DNA from: Wenzhouxiangella sp.
GTDB taxonomy: Bacteria > Pseudomonadota > Gammaproteobacteria > Xanthomonadales > Wenzhouxiangellaceae
DNA length: 64,000 bases
Reading direction: 5' to 3'
Assembly (NCBI GenBank): GCA_007694885.1
Contig: REEW01000100.1
Coordinates: forward strand, 1 to 64,000
The position numbers and the translations under genes were made by a program. The notes under the pieces were generated by a model. The model had not been told where the DNA came from and did no database searches. It was given only the letters and a program-made list of their open reading frames with translations. Shown here piece by piece: positions 16,998 through 26,069 of this stretch. Position 1 is the stretch's first letter; each line of letters begins with the position of its first letter.

Positions 16998-17881
16998 GGG
17001 CCGATCCGGTGATCGGCGATCATGCGCAGATAATCTCCGTATCCGGATGACGCCAGCGGTTCGGCCAGGGCCAGGAGCTGATCACGATCGATCCAGCCCT
17101 GGTGGTAGGCGATTTCCTCGGGGCAGGCCACGCGCAACCCCTGGCGCGATTCCAGCGTTTCGATGAAGCTGGCCGCCTGCTGCAAAGAGGCATGGGTGCC
17201 GGTATCCAGCCACGCGTATCCTCGACCCATGCGCTCCACGGTCAGATCGTTGGTGTCCAGGTAGCAGCGGTTGAGGTCGGTGATCTCAAGCTCGCCGCGC
17301 GCCGACGGCTCGAGCCCGGCGGCAAAGTCGCAGGCCCGTTCGTCGTAGAAGTACAGGCCGGTCACGGCGTAATTCGATTTCGGATGGGCCGGCTTTTCTT
17401 CCAGCGAAACCGCCTGACCCTGTTGGTCCATTTCGACCACGCCGTAGCGCTCGGGATCACTGACCCGGTAGCCGAACACGGTTGCACCCCGGCTCCGACC
17501 GGCCGCGCGCGCCAGCAACTCGCGCAAGCCCCCGCCGTGGAAGATATTGTCGCCCAGAATCAGGCAGGAAGGCCCTCCGGCAAGAAAGTCCCGACCGATC
17601 AGGAAGGCCTGGGCCAGGCCACCCGGATGGGGCTGCTCGGCGTAGGTCAGGCGCAGGCCCCACTGGCTGCCATCGCCGAGCAAGGCTCGAAACAAGGGCT
17701 GCTCATGGGGCGTGGTGATCAACAGGATCTCGTCAATCCCGGCCATCATCAGGGTGCTTAGCGGGTAGTAGATCATCGGCTTGTCGTACACCGGCAACAA
17801 CTGCTTGCTGATGACCCGGGTCAGCGGGTAGAGCCGAGTGCCGGAGCCGCCGGCCAGAATGATGCCTTTCCTCTTGATCAC
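16994..17881 (-). CDS. rmlA: Glucose-1-phosphate thymidylyltransferase
   Basis: Forms dTDP-glucose, the first and feedback-controlled step of the rhamnose route. The 295-residue product has [17 protein letters not shown] at the N-terminus, [17 protein letters not shown], and GDNIFHG, with SLEEKP in the middle. I take the GTG at 17881 because the family starts at this point, with GAGAG about 10 nt before; a GTG nine codons earlier is also possible. A 104-bp gap separates it from rmlB. Confidence 0.95.
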   Translation of the reverse strand: MIKRKGIILAGGSGTRLYPLTRVISKQLLPVYDKPMIYYPLSTLMMAGIDEILLITTPHEQPLFRALLGDGSQWGLRLTYAEQPHPGGLAQAFLIGRDFLAGGPSCLILGDNIFHGGGLRELLARAAGRSRGATVFGYRVSDPERYGVVEMDQQGQAVSLEEKPAHPKSNYAVTGLYFYDERACDFAAGLEPSARGELEITDLNRCYLDTNDLTVERMGRGYAWLDTGTHASLQQAASFIETLESRQGLRVACPEEIAYHQGWIDRDQLLALAEPLASSGYGDYLRMIADHRIGP

Positions 17882-17985
17882 GTGCAAACACTCTCTTGCG
17901 GGAATCACCCGATCGAAGAAGACTAACGCAGATCCAGACGACAGGGTGGCCGGTCTGAAGGTTGCCGCTCAGGCCTGGTCCGCGC

Positions 17986-19059
17986 TCATCCGCTCGCGTC
18001 AGCGCTTTCCTGCCCCACACCCCTGGAAACGCCGAGCCGCTCTGATCGGTAGCGACCATCGCGAATGCGCTGCCACCAGTCGCGGTTGGCCAGGTACCAG
18101 TCCACCGTCGCGGCCAGGCCGCGGGTGAAGTCCATCGAAGGCTTCCAGCCGAGTTCGGCATGGATGCGCTCGGCGTTGATCGCATAGCGTCGATCATGCC
18201 CCGGGCGATCGGCGACGTATTCGATCAACTCACGGCGCGGACGCGATCCCGGTACGCGCTCGTCAAGCAGATCACACAGCAGATGAACCACGTCCAGGTT
18301 CGCCATTTCGGCGTTGCCGCCGATGTTGTAGACCCGGCCCGGCGCCCCCGCTTCCAGCACGCGCAGGATGGCTCGACAGTGGTCGGTCACGAACAACCAG
18401 TCGCGCCGCTGCTGACCGTCGCCGTAGACCGGCAGGCGCTCACCTTCCAGGGCATTGATCAGCATCAGCGGAATCAGCTTTTCCGGAAACTGGTAAGGCC
18501 CGTAGTTATTGGAGCAATTGGTGATCATGACCGGCAAGCCATAGGTCCGATGCCACGCCCGGGCCAGGTGATCGGCGGCTGCCTTGGAGGCGGCGTAGGG
18601 AGAATTCGGCGCGTAGCGATGCTGTTCGGTAAACGCCGGCTCGTCCGCCCTGAGGGTGCCGTAGACCTCATCGGTGGAAACATGGACGAACCGGAACTCC
18701 GGATGGCCGGCCTGTCGGTAGTTCAGGGCCGCATCAAGCAGGGTCTGGGTGCCGACGACGTTGGTGCGGATGAACGCACCCGGGTCATCGATCGAGCGGT
18801 CGACGTGGCTTTCGGCGGCAAAATGGATCAGAGCGGACGGCTGATGCTCGGAAAACAGGCGGCTGATCAGGCCCGCGTCGCAGATGTCGCCGTGGGTGAA
18901 CCGGTGACGGTCTGGATTCAGCCCGGCCAGGGACTCGCGGTTCCCGGCATAGGTCAGCAGGTCCAGGTTGACCACCGAGTAATCGGTCGCCTCGAGCACG
19001 TGCCGGACGAAATTGCTGCCGATGAATCCGGCACCCCCGGTCACCATCAGTGTGGTCAT
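17986..19059 (-). CDS. rmlB: dTDP-glucose 4,6-dehydratase
   Basis: Oxidises and dehydrates dTDP-glucose to the 4-keto-6-deoxy sugar using bound NAD. The 357-residue extended SDR shows VTGGAGFIGSNFVRH at the N-terminus, ESHVDRSIDDP near residue 85, STDEVYG, and the catalytic YAASKAAADHL. Length is normal. It is the first rml gene on the transcript, 30 bp after ssb. Confidence 0.96.
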   Translation of the reverse strand: MTTLMVTGGAGFIGSNFVRHVLEATDYSVVNLDLLTYAGNRESLAGLNPDRHRFTHGDICDAGLISRLFSEHQPSALIHFAAESHVDRSIDDPGAFIRTNVVGTQTLLDAALNYRQAGHPEFRFVHVSTDEVYGTLRADEPAFTEQHRYAPNSPYAASKAAADHLARAWHRTYGLPVMITNCSNNYGPYQFPEKLIPLMLINALEGERLPVYGDGQQRRDWLFVTDHCRAILRVLEAGAPGRVYNIGGNAEMANLDVVHLLCDLLDERVPGSRPRRELIEYVADRPGHDRRYAINAERIHAELGWKPSMDFTRGLAATVDWYLANRDWWQRIRDGRYRSERLGVSRGVGQESADASG

Positions 19060-19089
19060 GACATTTTCCCGAAATGGCGATGGATCAGA

Positions 19090-19536
19090 TCAGAACGGAA
19101 TGTCGTCTTCCAGCCCCTCCGGGCTCGGCGCCGGGCTTTTGTTACCCGAATCGGACCGGCTGTAGGAACCGGACGAGTCCTCCATCGATCCGGAACCGCC
19201 ACGGCTGTCGAGCATCTGCATTTCGTTGGCAATGATCTCCGTGGTCCAGCGATCGTTGCCGTCGCGATCCTGCCACTTCCTGGTCTGCAGCCGCCCTTCC
19301 AGGTAGACCTTGCCGCCTTTGCGCAGGTATTCACCGGCGATTTCTGCCAGTTTCCCGAACAGCACCACGCGGTGCCACTCGGTATTTTCGCGTTGTTCTC
19401 CGGACTGACGATCCCGCCAGGCTTCCGAAGTTGCAACCGACAGGTTGGCCACTGCGTTTCCGCCGGCGGTGTGCCTGGTTTCCGGATCCGCGCCCAGATT
19501 GCCGATAAGAATGACTTTGTTGATGCCTCTGGCCAT
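19090..19536 (-). CDS. ssb: Single-stranded DNA-binding protein
   Basis: Binds and protects ssDNA and recruits repair partners through its tail. The 148-residue product has the OB-fold start [20 protein letters not shown], the middle block [33 protein letters not shown], and a Ser/Gly-rich linker ending in the typical acidic tip DDIPF. The frame is open 61 codons upstream, but family N-termini fix the ATG at 19536. It diverges from ispB. Confidence 0.97.
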   Translation of the reverse strand: MARGINKVILIGNLGADPETRHTAGGNAVANLSVATSEAWRDRQSGEQRENTEWHRVVLFGKLAEIAGEYLRKGGKVYLEGRLQTRKWQDRDGNDRWTTEIIANEMQMLDSRGGSGSMEDSSGSYSRSDSGNKSPAPSPEGLEDDIPF

Positions 19537-19644
19537 TGCGGGAGCGCTCCTGATTCCTGCCGTGAAGTTGAGCAAAAGTCTAGCACAGCAGCCCGCCAGA
19601 TCCGCCATCGTCGATTTCTTGCCGTGCTGTAGGAATCCCGCTCG

Positions 19645-19650
19645 TATAAT
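19645..19650 (+). promoter_or_regulatory. Consensus -10 immediately before ispB
   Basis: A perfect TATAAT ending 8 bp before the ispB ATG. A start site 6-8 nt downstream would place +1 on or next to the ATG. The -35 is poor (TTGCCG at 20 bp spacing). Confidence 0.45.
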
Positions 19651-19658
19651 TGCAGGCA

Positions 19659-20657
19659 ATGAACGATGTCTCCCCCTACGCCGAGGTGCAAACCCTCGCC
19701 GATGTACTGCAGCTTGCAACCGCCGACCGCGAACGTGTCGACCGGCTGATCAGGCGCCGCCTGGCCTCCGATGTGGTCCTGGTCAACCAGATCGGGCGTC
19801 ACATCATTGGCGGGGGCGGCAAACGTCTCAGGCCGCTCCTGCACCTGTTGTGCGCACGCGCAGCGGGCTACCGGGGGCACGACCACATCCAGCTGGCCGC
19901 CGTGATCGAGTTCATCCACACCGCCACCCTGCTGCACGACGACGTGGTCGATGAGTCCGGTCGCCGGCGCGGCAAGGAGACCGCTCACCAGATCTGGGGC
20001 AATGCAGCCTCTGTTCTGGTCGGCGATTTTCTGTACTCGCGCAGCTTCCAGATGATGGTCGAGATCGACCGTCTCGACGTGATGCGGATCCTGGCCGACA
20101 CCACCAACACCATCGCCGAAGGCGAGGTGCTGCAACTGATGCAGATGGGCAACGCGGACCTGAACGTGGCTGACTACTTTCGCGTGATTTCGGACAAGAC
20201 CGCTTGCCTGTTTGCAGCCAGCGCCCGACTGGGTGGCGTTCTGGCCGATCTCGAAGCCGCCGACTGCGAACAGCTGGCCGACTTCGGCCTGCTGCTTGGC
20301 CAGGCATTTCAGATTGCCGACGACGTGCTGGATTACCGCGCCAACGACCACGAACTGGGCAAAAACATCGGCGATGATCTCGCCGAAGGCAAAGTCACCC
20401 TGCCCCTGATCCTGGCTCTGGAACGCGCCGAGCCGGTCGATCGGCAACATCTGCGCGAAATCATCGTGTCCGGCGGCTCCAGGAAAATGGACCAGGTCCA
20501 GCGCATCCTTGACGAGACCAGGGCCCTGGATACTGCGCTCACCCAGGCCAAGGATCTGGCCGCTGCTGCGGCCCAAAAGCTGCTGATACTGCCGCCCACG
20601 ACCGAGCGCAGCGCCATGGAAGTCCTCGCCCGCTACGCGGTGGATCGATCGCTGTAG
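19659..20657 (+). CDS. ispB: Octaprenyl-diphosphate synthase
   Basis: Long-chain trans-prenyl diphosphate synthase that makes the ubiquinone side chain. The 332-residue product has [12 protein letters not shown] near residue 53, the first Asp-rich motif [15 protein letters not shown], the second [10 protein letters not shown], and [12 protein letters not shown]. No Shine-Dalgarno precedes the ATG, and a consensus -10 sits just upstream, so the mRNA may be leaderless. Its last 25 bp overlap the 3' end of the convergent murD2. Confidence 0.93.
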   Translation: MNDVSPYAEVQTLADVLQLATADRERVDRLIRRRLASDVVLVNQIGRHIIGGGGKRLRPLLHLLCARAAGYRGHDHIQLAAVIEFIHTATLLHDDVVDESGRRRGKETAHQIWGNAASVLVGDFLYSRSFQMMVEIDRLDVMRILADTTNTIAEGEVLQLMQMGNADLNVADYFRVISDKTACLFAASARLGGVLADLEAADCEQLADFGLLLGQAFQIADDVLDYRANDHELGKNIGDDLAEGKVTLPLILALERAEPVDRQHLREIIVSGGSRKMDQVQRILDETRALDTALTQAKDLAAAAAQKLLILPPTTERSAMEVLARYAVDRSL

Positions 20658-21970
20658 TAGTCGGCCACGGCTGCATGGAACTGCTGCCCCCGGTCCTCGA
20701 AGTCTCTGAACTTCGGAAAACTGGCGGCACCCGGGCTGAGCAACACGGTTACCGGCGCTTCGCCGGTCATTGACGCCGCCTCCCGCACCGCCGAGGACAG
20801 ATTGTCGACCGCGTTCATCCCGGCGACGGGTTCAAGACCCGCCTCGGCAAAGGCGCGCGCAATGACCGGGCCGCTGTCGGGCATCAGAACCAGGCCGTGC
20901 AGCGGACGATCCCGGCAAAACTCCAGCACGGGCCGCCAGTCGGCCGGACGCACGTAGCCACCGGCGATCAGCACCACCCGCTGCCCGTCCAGGGCCTGCA
21001 GCGCGGCCAGGGTCGCATGCGGCGTGGTCGCGATCGAGTCGTTGATCCAGTCGACTCCGTCCCGCCGTGCAACAACCTCGAGGCGGTGTGCAAGCGGCTC
21101 GAACGCTTCAAGCGCCCCGACGGCCGTTTCCAGTCCCACCCCCAGGCGCAGGGCCGCCTCCACCGCCAGGGCGGCGTTGTCGAGATTGTGCCGCCCGATC
21201 AGCCGCAGACGTTCCAGGCTGGTCAGCCTCCGATCCTGGCTGTACAGGCCATCACCGCTACGGTGAACCAGCGGTGACCGGTTACCGAGCAGGCGGCCCG
21301 GCGCGGTCCGGGTATGCTCGCGCAGGGTCTCATCGCCGGCGTTGATCAACAACGGCGCACCGAACAGCAGATCGACCATTCTCATCTTGCTGGCGTAGTA
21401 GTGCTGCCAGCCGCCGTGCCAGTCGCCGTGTTCGGGGAACAGGCGGGTCATGATCCCGAAGGCCAGTCGTCCCTCGAGGTCGGCCAACTGGTAACTCGAC
21501 AGCTCCACGACCACGAGATCGGCGTCGCAGTCCAGGTGGGCCAGCAAGGGGACGCCGATGTTGCCGGCCAGAACAACCCTGCGCCCGCCGGCCGACAGCA
21601 TCCCGGCCAGCATCGAACTGGTCGTGCTCTTGCCCTTGGAGCCGGTCACGGCCACGACCGGGAGGTCCGGCCGCTCGGCGAACCAGATCGAGCCGGGATT
21701 GACGACACGGCCGCCGGCTCGATGAAAACGCTCCAGGGCCGGGTGGAGCACGGGTACGCCGGGAGAACGGATCAGAACCTCGAAGTCTTCCAGCCGGTCA
21801 TCGAAAGGACCCGCCTGAACGGGAATGCCTTCGGGAACCGTGCCGGATTCGACCAGGACGGTCAGGTCGGCCGCGCTTCGGAAGCGGCGAATGGCCTCGA
21901 ACGCCGCCTTGCCCTCGCGCCCGAAACCCAGAATACCGACTCGGGCCCGGGCCAGTTCAGCCAGTTTCAT
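20633..21970 (-). CDS. murD2: MurD-type UDP-MurNAc-L-Ala glutamate ligase, probably MurD2 (L-Glu)
   Basis: ATP-dependent Mur ligase adding glutamate to UDP-MurNAc-L-Ala. The 445-residue product has an N-terminal Rossmann-like UDP domain, the ATP loop VTGSKGKSTTSSML near residue 108, SSYQLADL, GRHNLDNAALAV near residue 275, and LLSPGAASFPKFRDFEDRG at the C-terminus. On its own it reads as MurD. Its place next to a MurL-type epimerase, overlapping by 14 bp, matches the Xanthomonas pair in which the ligase (MurD2) adds L-Glu rather than D-Glu. That substrate is therefore inferred from context. Confidence 0.85.
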   Translation of the reverse strand: MKLAELARARVGILGFGREGKAAFEAIRRFRSAADLTVLVESGTVPEGIPVQAGPFDDRLEDFEVLIRSPGVPVLHPALERFHRAGGRVVNPGSIWFAERPDLPVVAVTGSKGKSTTSSMLAGMLSAGGRRVVLAGNIGVPLLAHLDCDADLVVVELSSYQLADLEGRLAFGIMTRLFPEHGDWHGGWQHYYASKMRMVDLLFGAPLLINAGDETLREHTRTAPGRLLGNRSPLVHRSGDGLYSQDRRLTSLERLRLIGRHNLDNAALAVEAALRLGVGLETAVGALEAFEPLAHRLEVVARRDGVDWINDSIATTPHATLAALQALDGQRVVLIAGGYVRPADWRPVLEFCRDRPLHGLVLMPDSGPVIARAFAEAGLEPVAGMNAVDNLSSAVREAASMTGEAPVTVLLSPGAASFPKFRDFEDRGQQFHAAVADYYSDRSTA

Positions 21971-23300
21971 CGAGCAACTCCGCCGGAATCAGATGCGGCC
22001 CGCCGGGCCGGCACAGTGTATCCAGCGTCGGTACCTCGAGCTCGCCCAGGGCGGCGTTGAGCGCCCGCACCACGACCTGCTCGCACCATTCGGGACGGGC
22101 TGCCAGCGCCCGGATCGCCGCTCGCGCCTCGGCCGCCTCGCCCACGCACTCGAACGGCTTGCAGCCATCGAGCGCCAGCAAGGACTTGAAGCCGTCCAGC
22201 TGTCGTGAATCGGCCAGCAGATTCGCACCGAAGATCGCAATCAGTTCGTCGGGGGTCATGAACGGGGCCAGGCCCAGGAACACGAAATGGCATTTCGGAC
22301 AATGCCCACACCAGCGCGAAGTCCTCGCACCGTCGAGATGGAAGTTGCGGTTGCAGGAGGAAAAAACATCGTGGAAGCGTCCGAGCGCCGCAAACTCCTT
22401 GCAGATCGCCAGTTCGCGATCCCGACGCAAAAGCGAAAACACGCGCAAATCGGCGGCGATCCAGGTCCGGACCCAGTCGTCAAGCATGCCCTCGAAAGCC
22501 AGGGTCTTGGCAAACTGATGATTGATCGACCGACCGCGCGCATCGGTCAGCGTGGCTTCCTCGGCGGACCGTTCATTGGCAAAGACCACTTGGCCGAACC
22601 CGCGCAGCAAGGCGAGCACGACCAGTGCTGCGGCATTGATGGCGGTGACCGGCACGTGGCCGTTCCAGGCGCCGGCACGGTTGAACGCGGCCAGGGCCGG
22701 ATCGAGACGCCGTTCGATGATCAGGTGCTCGTGGCCGATCCGCTGCGCGACCCGCTCGATCAGGGCGGCCTGTCCGACTTGGGCTGTGACGGTTTCCAGT
22801 CCGCGTCGATCCAGCCTGGACCAGGCTACGAGGGAGTCTTTACCTCCCCCCATGGCCACCAGAAAAGCTCGATCAAGCGCCTGTTCGTCGGCCGGTGGCG
22901 AAGCCTCGGGACCGCCGGCGAAAACCTTGAAACGCTCTACTTCCAGGCCGTTGTTCCAGGCAAATTCGCCCAACCCCTCACGGTAAAGCGTATTCAGCCA
23001 GGCGGCCTGACGCTGGTCCGGGCGCTTGCCGGCGAACTCCACGCCGGCCGGGCAGCCGGCTTTCCAGTAACTGATTCCGGCGACCCAGTGCAACAGATCC
23101 AGCGCCGCGTCCAGCGCCTGCCGGCGCGCAACGGGGGCAGTGACGGAAAGCGGAAACCGGAACGTTTCGGTGAGCGGATGGCCGTCGAGCCGATAGTTCA
23201 AGCGCGCCTCGCCGTCTGCCTCCGAGAACGACCAGCCGGCAAAAACGAACTCGCTGCTGACGGCCGGACGCCATCCGGGCGCAGGTGCCGGGCAGCTCAT
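21957..23300 (-). CDS. murL: MurL-type UDP-MurNAc-L-Ala-L-Glu epimerase
   Basis: In Xanthomonas, MurL inverts the terminal L-Glu of UDP-MurNAc-L-Ala-L-Glu to D-Glu in an ATP-dependent step. This 447-residue product shows the matching layout. An N-terminal domain of about 140 residues precedes a P-loop-like VAMGGGKDSLVAW (about 148-160), then FANERSAEEA, FSSCNRNF, and a Cys-rich WCGHCPKCHFVFLGLAPF near residue 340. The frame is open upstream, inside perM; the ATG at 23300 lies 5 bp after the perM stop. It overlaps murD2 by 14 bp, so the two are surely co-translated. Confidence 0.83.
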   Translation of the reverse strand: MSCPAPAPGWRPAVSSEFVFAGWSFSEADGEARLNYRLDGHPLTETFRFPLSVTAPVARRQALDAALDLLHWVAGISYWKAGCPAGVEFAGKRPDQRQAAWLNTLYREGLGEFAWNNGLEVERFKVFAGGPEASPPADEQALDRAFLVAMGGGKDSLVAWSRLDRRGLETVTAQVGQAALIERVAQRIGHEHLIIERRLDPALAAFNRAGAWNGHVPVTAINAAALVVLALLRGFGQVVFANERSAEEATLTDARGRSINHQFAKTLAFEGMLDDWVRTWIAADLRVFSLLRRDRELAICKEFAALGRFHDVFSSCNRNFHLDGARTSRWCGHCPKCHFVFLGLAPFMTPDELIAIFGANLLADSRQLDGFKSLLALDGCKPFECVGEAAEARAAIRALAARPEWCEQVVVRALNAALGELEVPTLDTLCRPGGPHLIPAELLDETG

Positions 23301-23305
23301 CTCGT

Positions 23306-24460
23306 TCAGGAAGCCGCGCTTTGCGGCGTCGGATCGTCCGGCTCCAGGCGGGCGCGCGGCCAGGCACGCAGGACTGCATTGACCAGGGTTGCCAGCGGGA
23401 TGGCAAAGAAGACGCCCCAGAAGCCCCAGATTCCGCCGAATACCAGGATCGCGGTAATGATGGCGACCGGGTGCAGGTCCACCACCTCCGAAAACAGGAT
23501 CGGCACCAGAACGTTCCCGTCCAGCGCCTGAATGATGGCGTAGGCAATGATGACGTACCAGAACGGGGCGGTAAAACCGCCGAAGGCAATCAGCGCAACC
23601 AGGGCCACCGGAATGGTCACCACCGCGGCGCCGATGTAGGGAATGATGACCGAAAACCCGACCAGCATCGACAGCAACATGGCAAACGGCATCCCGAGCA
23701 GGCCGAACACGGCGTAGGTCACGATCCAGACAATCAGAATTTCCAGCGCCTTGCCGCGAACATAATTGGCAATCTGCACATCGACTTCCTTCCAGACCGT
23801 CGTCGCCAGGCCCCGGTCGCGCGGCATGTACTTGGCAAACCATCCGATCAGACGGTCCTTGTCCTTGAGAAAAAAGAACACCAGCACAGGCATGAGCACA
23901 AGAAAAATCAGCAGGCTGACAATGCCCAGAACGCCGGAGAACGTGACCAGCTCGGTTCCGTAACGCCCGATTTCAGCTCCGAGATTGTCCAGAAGCTGGG
24001 AAAGCTGCTCCTGGGAGATCAAGGCCAGTTGATCGGACTCCTCCCCCATCAGACTTTCATCGGAAGGCGCATCCGAGGGCGCGGAGACGAGCTGCGGATA
24101 GCGTTCCGGCAGGGTGGCCAGCCAGTCCTGCGCCATGCGGATATAACGCGGCAGATCGGCCACAATGGCTGTGACCTGCCGGGTCAACATCGGCAACAGC
24201 CCAAACAGCAGGAAAAACAGCGCCGCCATGAAGGCGGCGAACACGCTGATCACGCTGACCAGGCGCGGCAGACCAAAGCGTTCGAGGCGCTGCACGGCAC
24301 CTTCGAGCAGGTAGGCGATGATCAGGCTGGCCACGACCGGCGTGAGCATGCGCCCGAACAGCAGGACCACGACCAGCCCCAGGATCAGAAACAGCGCCAG
24401 AATGACCACTTGCGGGTCGGAAAAATTGCGCTGGAACCACTCGTTCAGTCGACTAAGCAT
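23306..24460 (-). CDS. AI-2E family transporter (PerM-like)
   Basis: A 384-residue inner-membrane protein of the AI-2E/PerM permease family, with about eight hydrophobic segments: two or three at the N-terminus, a hydrophilic section at about 115-175 (DESLMGEESDQ, ISQEQLSQLL), then five or more. Family features include PVLVFFFLKDKDRL and SVIIPYIGAAVVTIPVA, and near the end GGIWGFWGVFFAIPLATLV. Substrates of this family differ and are mostly unknown. A TATACT lies 7 nt before the ATG and no Shine-Dalgarno is seen. It heads the perM-murL-murD2 operon. Confidence 0.9.
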   Translation of the reverse strand: MLSRLNEWFQRNFSDPQVVILALFLILGLVVVLLFGRMLTPVVASLIIAYLLEGAVQRLERFGLPRLVSVISVFAAFMAALFFLLFGLLPMLTRQVTAIVADLPRYIRMAQDWLATLPERYPQLVSAPSDAPSDESLMGEESDQLALISQEQLSQLLDNLGAEIGRYGTELVTFSGVLGIVSLLIFLVLMPVLVFFFLKDKDRLIGWFAKYMPRDRGLATTVWKEVDVQIANYVRGKALEILIVWIVTYAVFGLLGMPFAMLLSMLVGFSVIIPYIGAAVVTIPVALVALIAFGGFTAPFWYVIIAYAIIQALDGNVLVPILFSEVVDLHPVAIITAILVFGGIWGFWGVFFAIPLATLVNAVLRAWPRARLEPDDPTPQSAAS

Positions 24461-24467
24461 TCAGGCC

Positions 24468-24473
24468 AGTATA
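24468..24473 (-). promoter_or_regulatory. Candidate -10 of the perM-murL-murD2 operon
   Basis: Minus-strand TATACT (5/6), 7 nt before the perM ATG. A start site at the usual distance would coincide with the ATG. No well-spaced -35 is visible. Confidence 0.35.
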
Positions 24474-24496
24474 AATCCAGTTCGGTTTCAACCCCA

Positions 24497-24532
24497 GCCC
24501 GGTAGGCCTCTCCCCGTGGAAGGCTACCGGGC
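24497..24532. terminator. Hairpin downstream of the outer-membrane gene
   Basis: A perfect 9-bp stem, GCCCGGTAG (24497-24505) with CTACCGGGC (24524-24532), extended by 3 bp after a one-base bulge. It lies about 70 bp beyond the stop of the leftward barrel gene and about 35 bp before perM. There is no U-tract, so termination is only a possibility. Confidence 0.35.
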
Positions 24533-24602
24533 ACGTCGACAGCAGGAGTGTTGTAGTGCGGGGATACTCGGACAAAGAGCCGTCGGGCGCGTGCGATTCG
24601 CC

Positions 24603-25772
24603 CTAAAAGTCGACCCTCCAGGTCGCCTGAAGTTCAAGGCTCTGATCCAGACGATCGGAAACAATCCCGAGAACGTTGCCGCCGAAAGCGTATTCGGGTG
24701 GCGCATAGGCGGCATTGACCTGAAGTCGCGAACGATCGCCGAAGCCCTTGTTTACGCCGACCATGAAGGCATTCTGGGCCAGTTCGGAGGCCAGGGCGGA
24801 AGCCAGGCTTGGAGCGGAAGGCCGAGGCTGCGAACGCGTCCGGTAGTCCATGAACAGTTCCACTTCATCCTGCTGCCACGACCAGCCCAGGCTGTAGACC
24901 AGCAAATCGTCCCAGTCGAACTGGGGGCTGGTGCTGTCGCCAAGCAGGGCGTTGAACCGGGCCGGTAGCGACCTGGACGGAAAGGCGCCGACTTCGCTGT
25001 AGAAAATCTGCGAAACGCCGAAGTTGACCGACGTTCTCGCACTGGTCTGGAGTTCCATCCCGACCTGCAATCTTGACGGAATATCCAGCTCGGCGCGGCT
25101 GCCGTGGACGCCGCGCACGCTGGCGAATTCGTTCATGTCGATGCGCGACTGGAACGCAGCCTGCACCGACAGTCGCTCCATCAACTCGCCACTGAGGGCA
25201 AAGCGGATGCCGGCACCGTGGGCCACCTCATCGGACCGGTAGTACCCGCGACCCGGGCCATTCGCGCCGAACGGCTCGTCGCGTTCGTCCAGATTCATTC
25301 CTGCCGACACGAAGCGCTGCGTGGCCAGAACTGCCGAAACGGTGAAGACACCTCGATCAGCCATGGAGGCGCTGACTCCCGGCATCAGCACCGACCGCTC
25401 CAGCCTCTGCCCATTGCCGCTGACGGGGGAAGCGCCGGACAGGTCGAGGGCAACGTTGCGCTGAACCAGGCTGAGACCGGGCACAAACCGGTCAGACTGC
25501 ATCAGGCCGACGGCAAAATCAGGCAGCAGCGCCCGTTCATCGAGCATCAACCAGCTGATGCGCGGGGAAGCAGGCCCCGACAGCTTCTCGAGATCCGGGG
25601 TCAGTTCATGGATCAGATACTCTTCCCACGGGCCCAGTTCGAAGGCGACCAGAAACCACGCCAGGTTGCTGTGCGACGGGGAAATACTCGCCGCGGAACG
25701 GGCGAACGCAGACGAGCCCGAACCCATCAGGAGGCCGGCCAGCACACAAAACAGAATCGCTCTGGATTTCAC
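24603..25772 (-). CDS. Putative outer-membrane beta-barrel protein, FadL-like
   Basis: A 389-residue exported protein with a signal peptide (AILFCVLAGLLMGSGSSAFA). It contains many alternating hydrophobic strands, Tyr/Trp-rich girdle positions (DLLVYSLGWSWQQDEVELFMDYRT), and a C-terminal ATWRVDF ending in Phe, the usual signal for barrel assembly. The pattern SRLQVGMELQTSARTSVNFGVSQI recalls FadL/OmpP1-type proteins, but the usual FadL N-terminal hatch motif is not evident. No partner gene is adjacent; it is separated from perM by 142 bp. Function not known. Confidence 0.65.
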   Translation of the reverse strand: MKSRAILFCVLAGLLMGSGSSAFARSAASISPSHSNLAWFLVAFELGPWEEYLIHELTPDLEKLSGPASPRISWLMLDERALLPDFAVGLMQSDRFVPGLSLVQRNVALDLSGASPVSGNGQRLERSVLMPGVSASMADRGVFTVSAVLATQRFVSAGMNLDERDEPFGANGPGRGYYRSDEVAHGAGIRFALSGELMERLSVQAAFQSRIDMNEFASVRGVHGSRAELDIPSRLQVGMELQTSARTSVNFGVSQIFYSEVGAFPSRSLPARFNALLGDSTSPQFDWDDLLVYSLGWSWQQDEVELFMDYRTRSQPRPSAPSLASALASELAQNAFMVGVNKGFGDRSRLQVNAAYAPPEYAFGGNVLGIVSDRLDQSLELQATWRVDF

Positions 25773-26069
25773 TCGTTAACGGCACGCACAGTCCAGTCCG
25801 TAGTGTACGCACTCCGTTGGCAAAAATACAACGGCTGGATGAACTTTTCGGCCCGCATTCCGCGCTGAAACCAGGACACAGGCGCAGATCAGGGGCGAGC
25901 GGGACTTCTGCCGGAATGTGGCGTGATCACAACAAGACCGGCCGCAGCCGGGGAAAATCCCGCGGCATTCGCCGCCCTGACCGCCGTCGGCTGAAGCCGG
26001 GGCCTTGCAAAGAACCTGTTCTTGCGGCCGTCCGACCACGAAGTGGCCGGCACACCCTGGAGCAAATTG
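25773..26069. other. Intergenic region, no gene seen
   Basis: These 297 bp lie between the barrel gene start and the isocitrate dehydrogenase stop. Short frames of 87-90 codons exist on both strands but lack start signals and protein-like composition. It should contain the barrel gene promoter; I cannot point to convincing hexamers. Confidence 0.5.

Noticed and set aside
18160-19632. 490-codon open frame on the plus strand
   Set aside because: Antisense to rmlB and ssb and starting inside them; no recognisable domain.
19056-20576. 506-codon open frame on the minus strand whose C-terminal part includes out-of-frame ssb sequence
   Set aside because: Antisense to ispB and out of frame with ssb; ispB and ssb have full motif support.
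25776-26039. 87-codon minus-strand frame in the gap before the barrel gene
   Set aside because: No ribosome-binding site, Cys/Gly-rich composition unlike a folded protein, and nothing conserved that I recognise.
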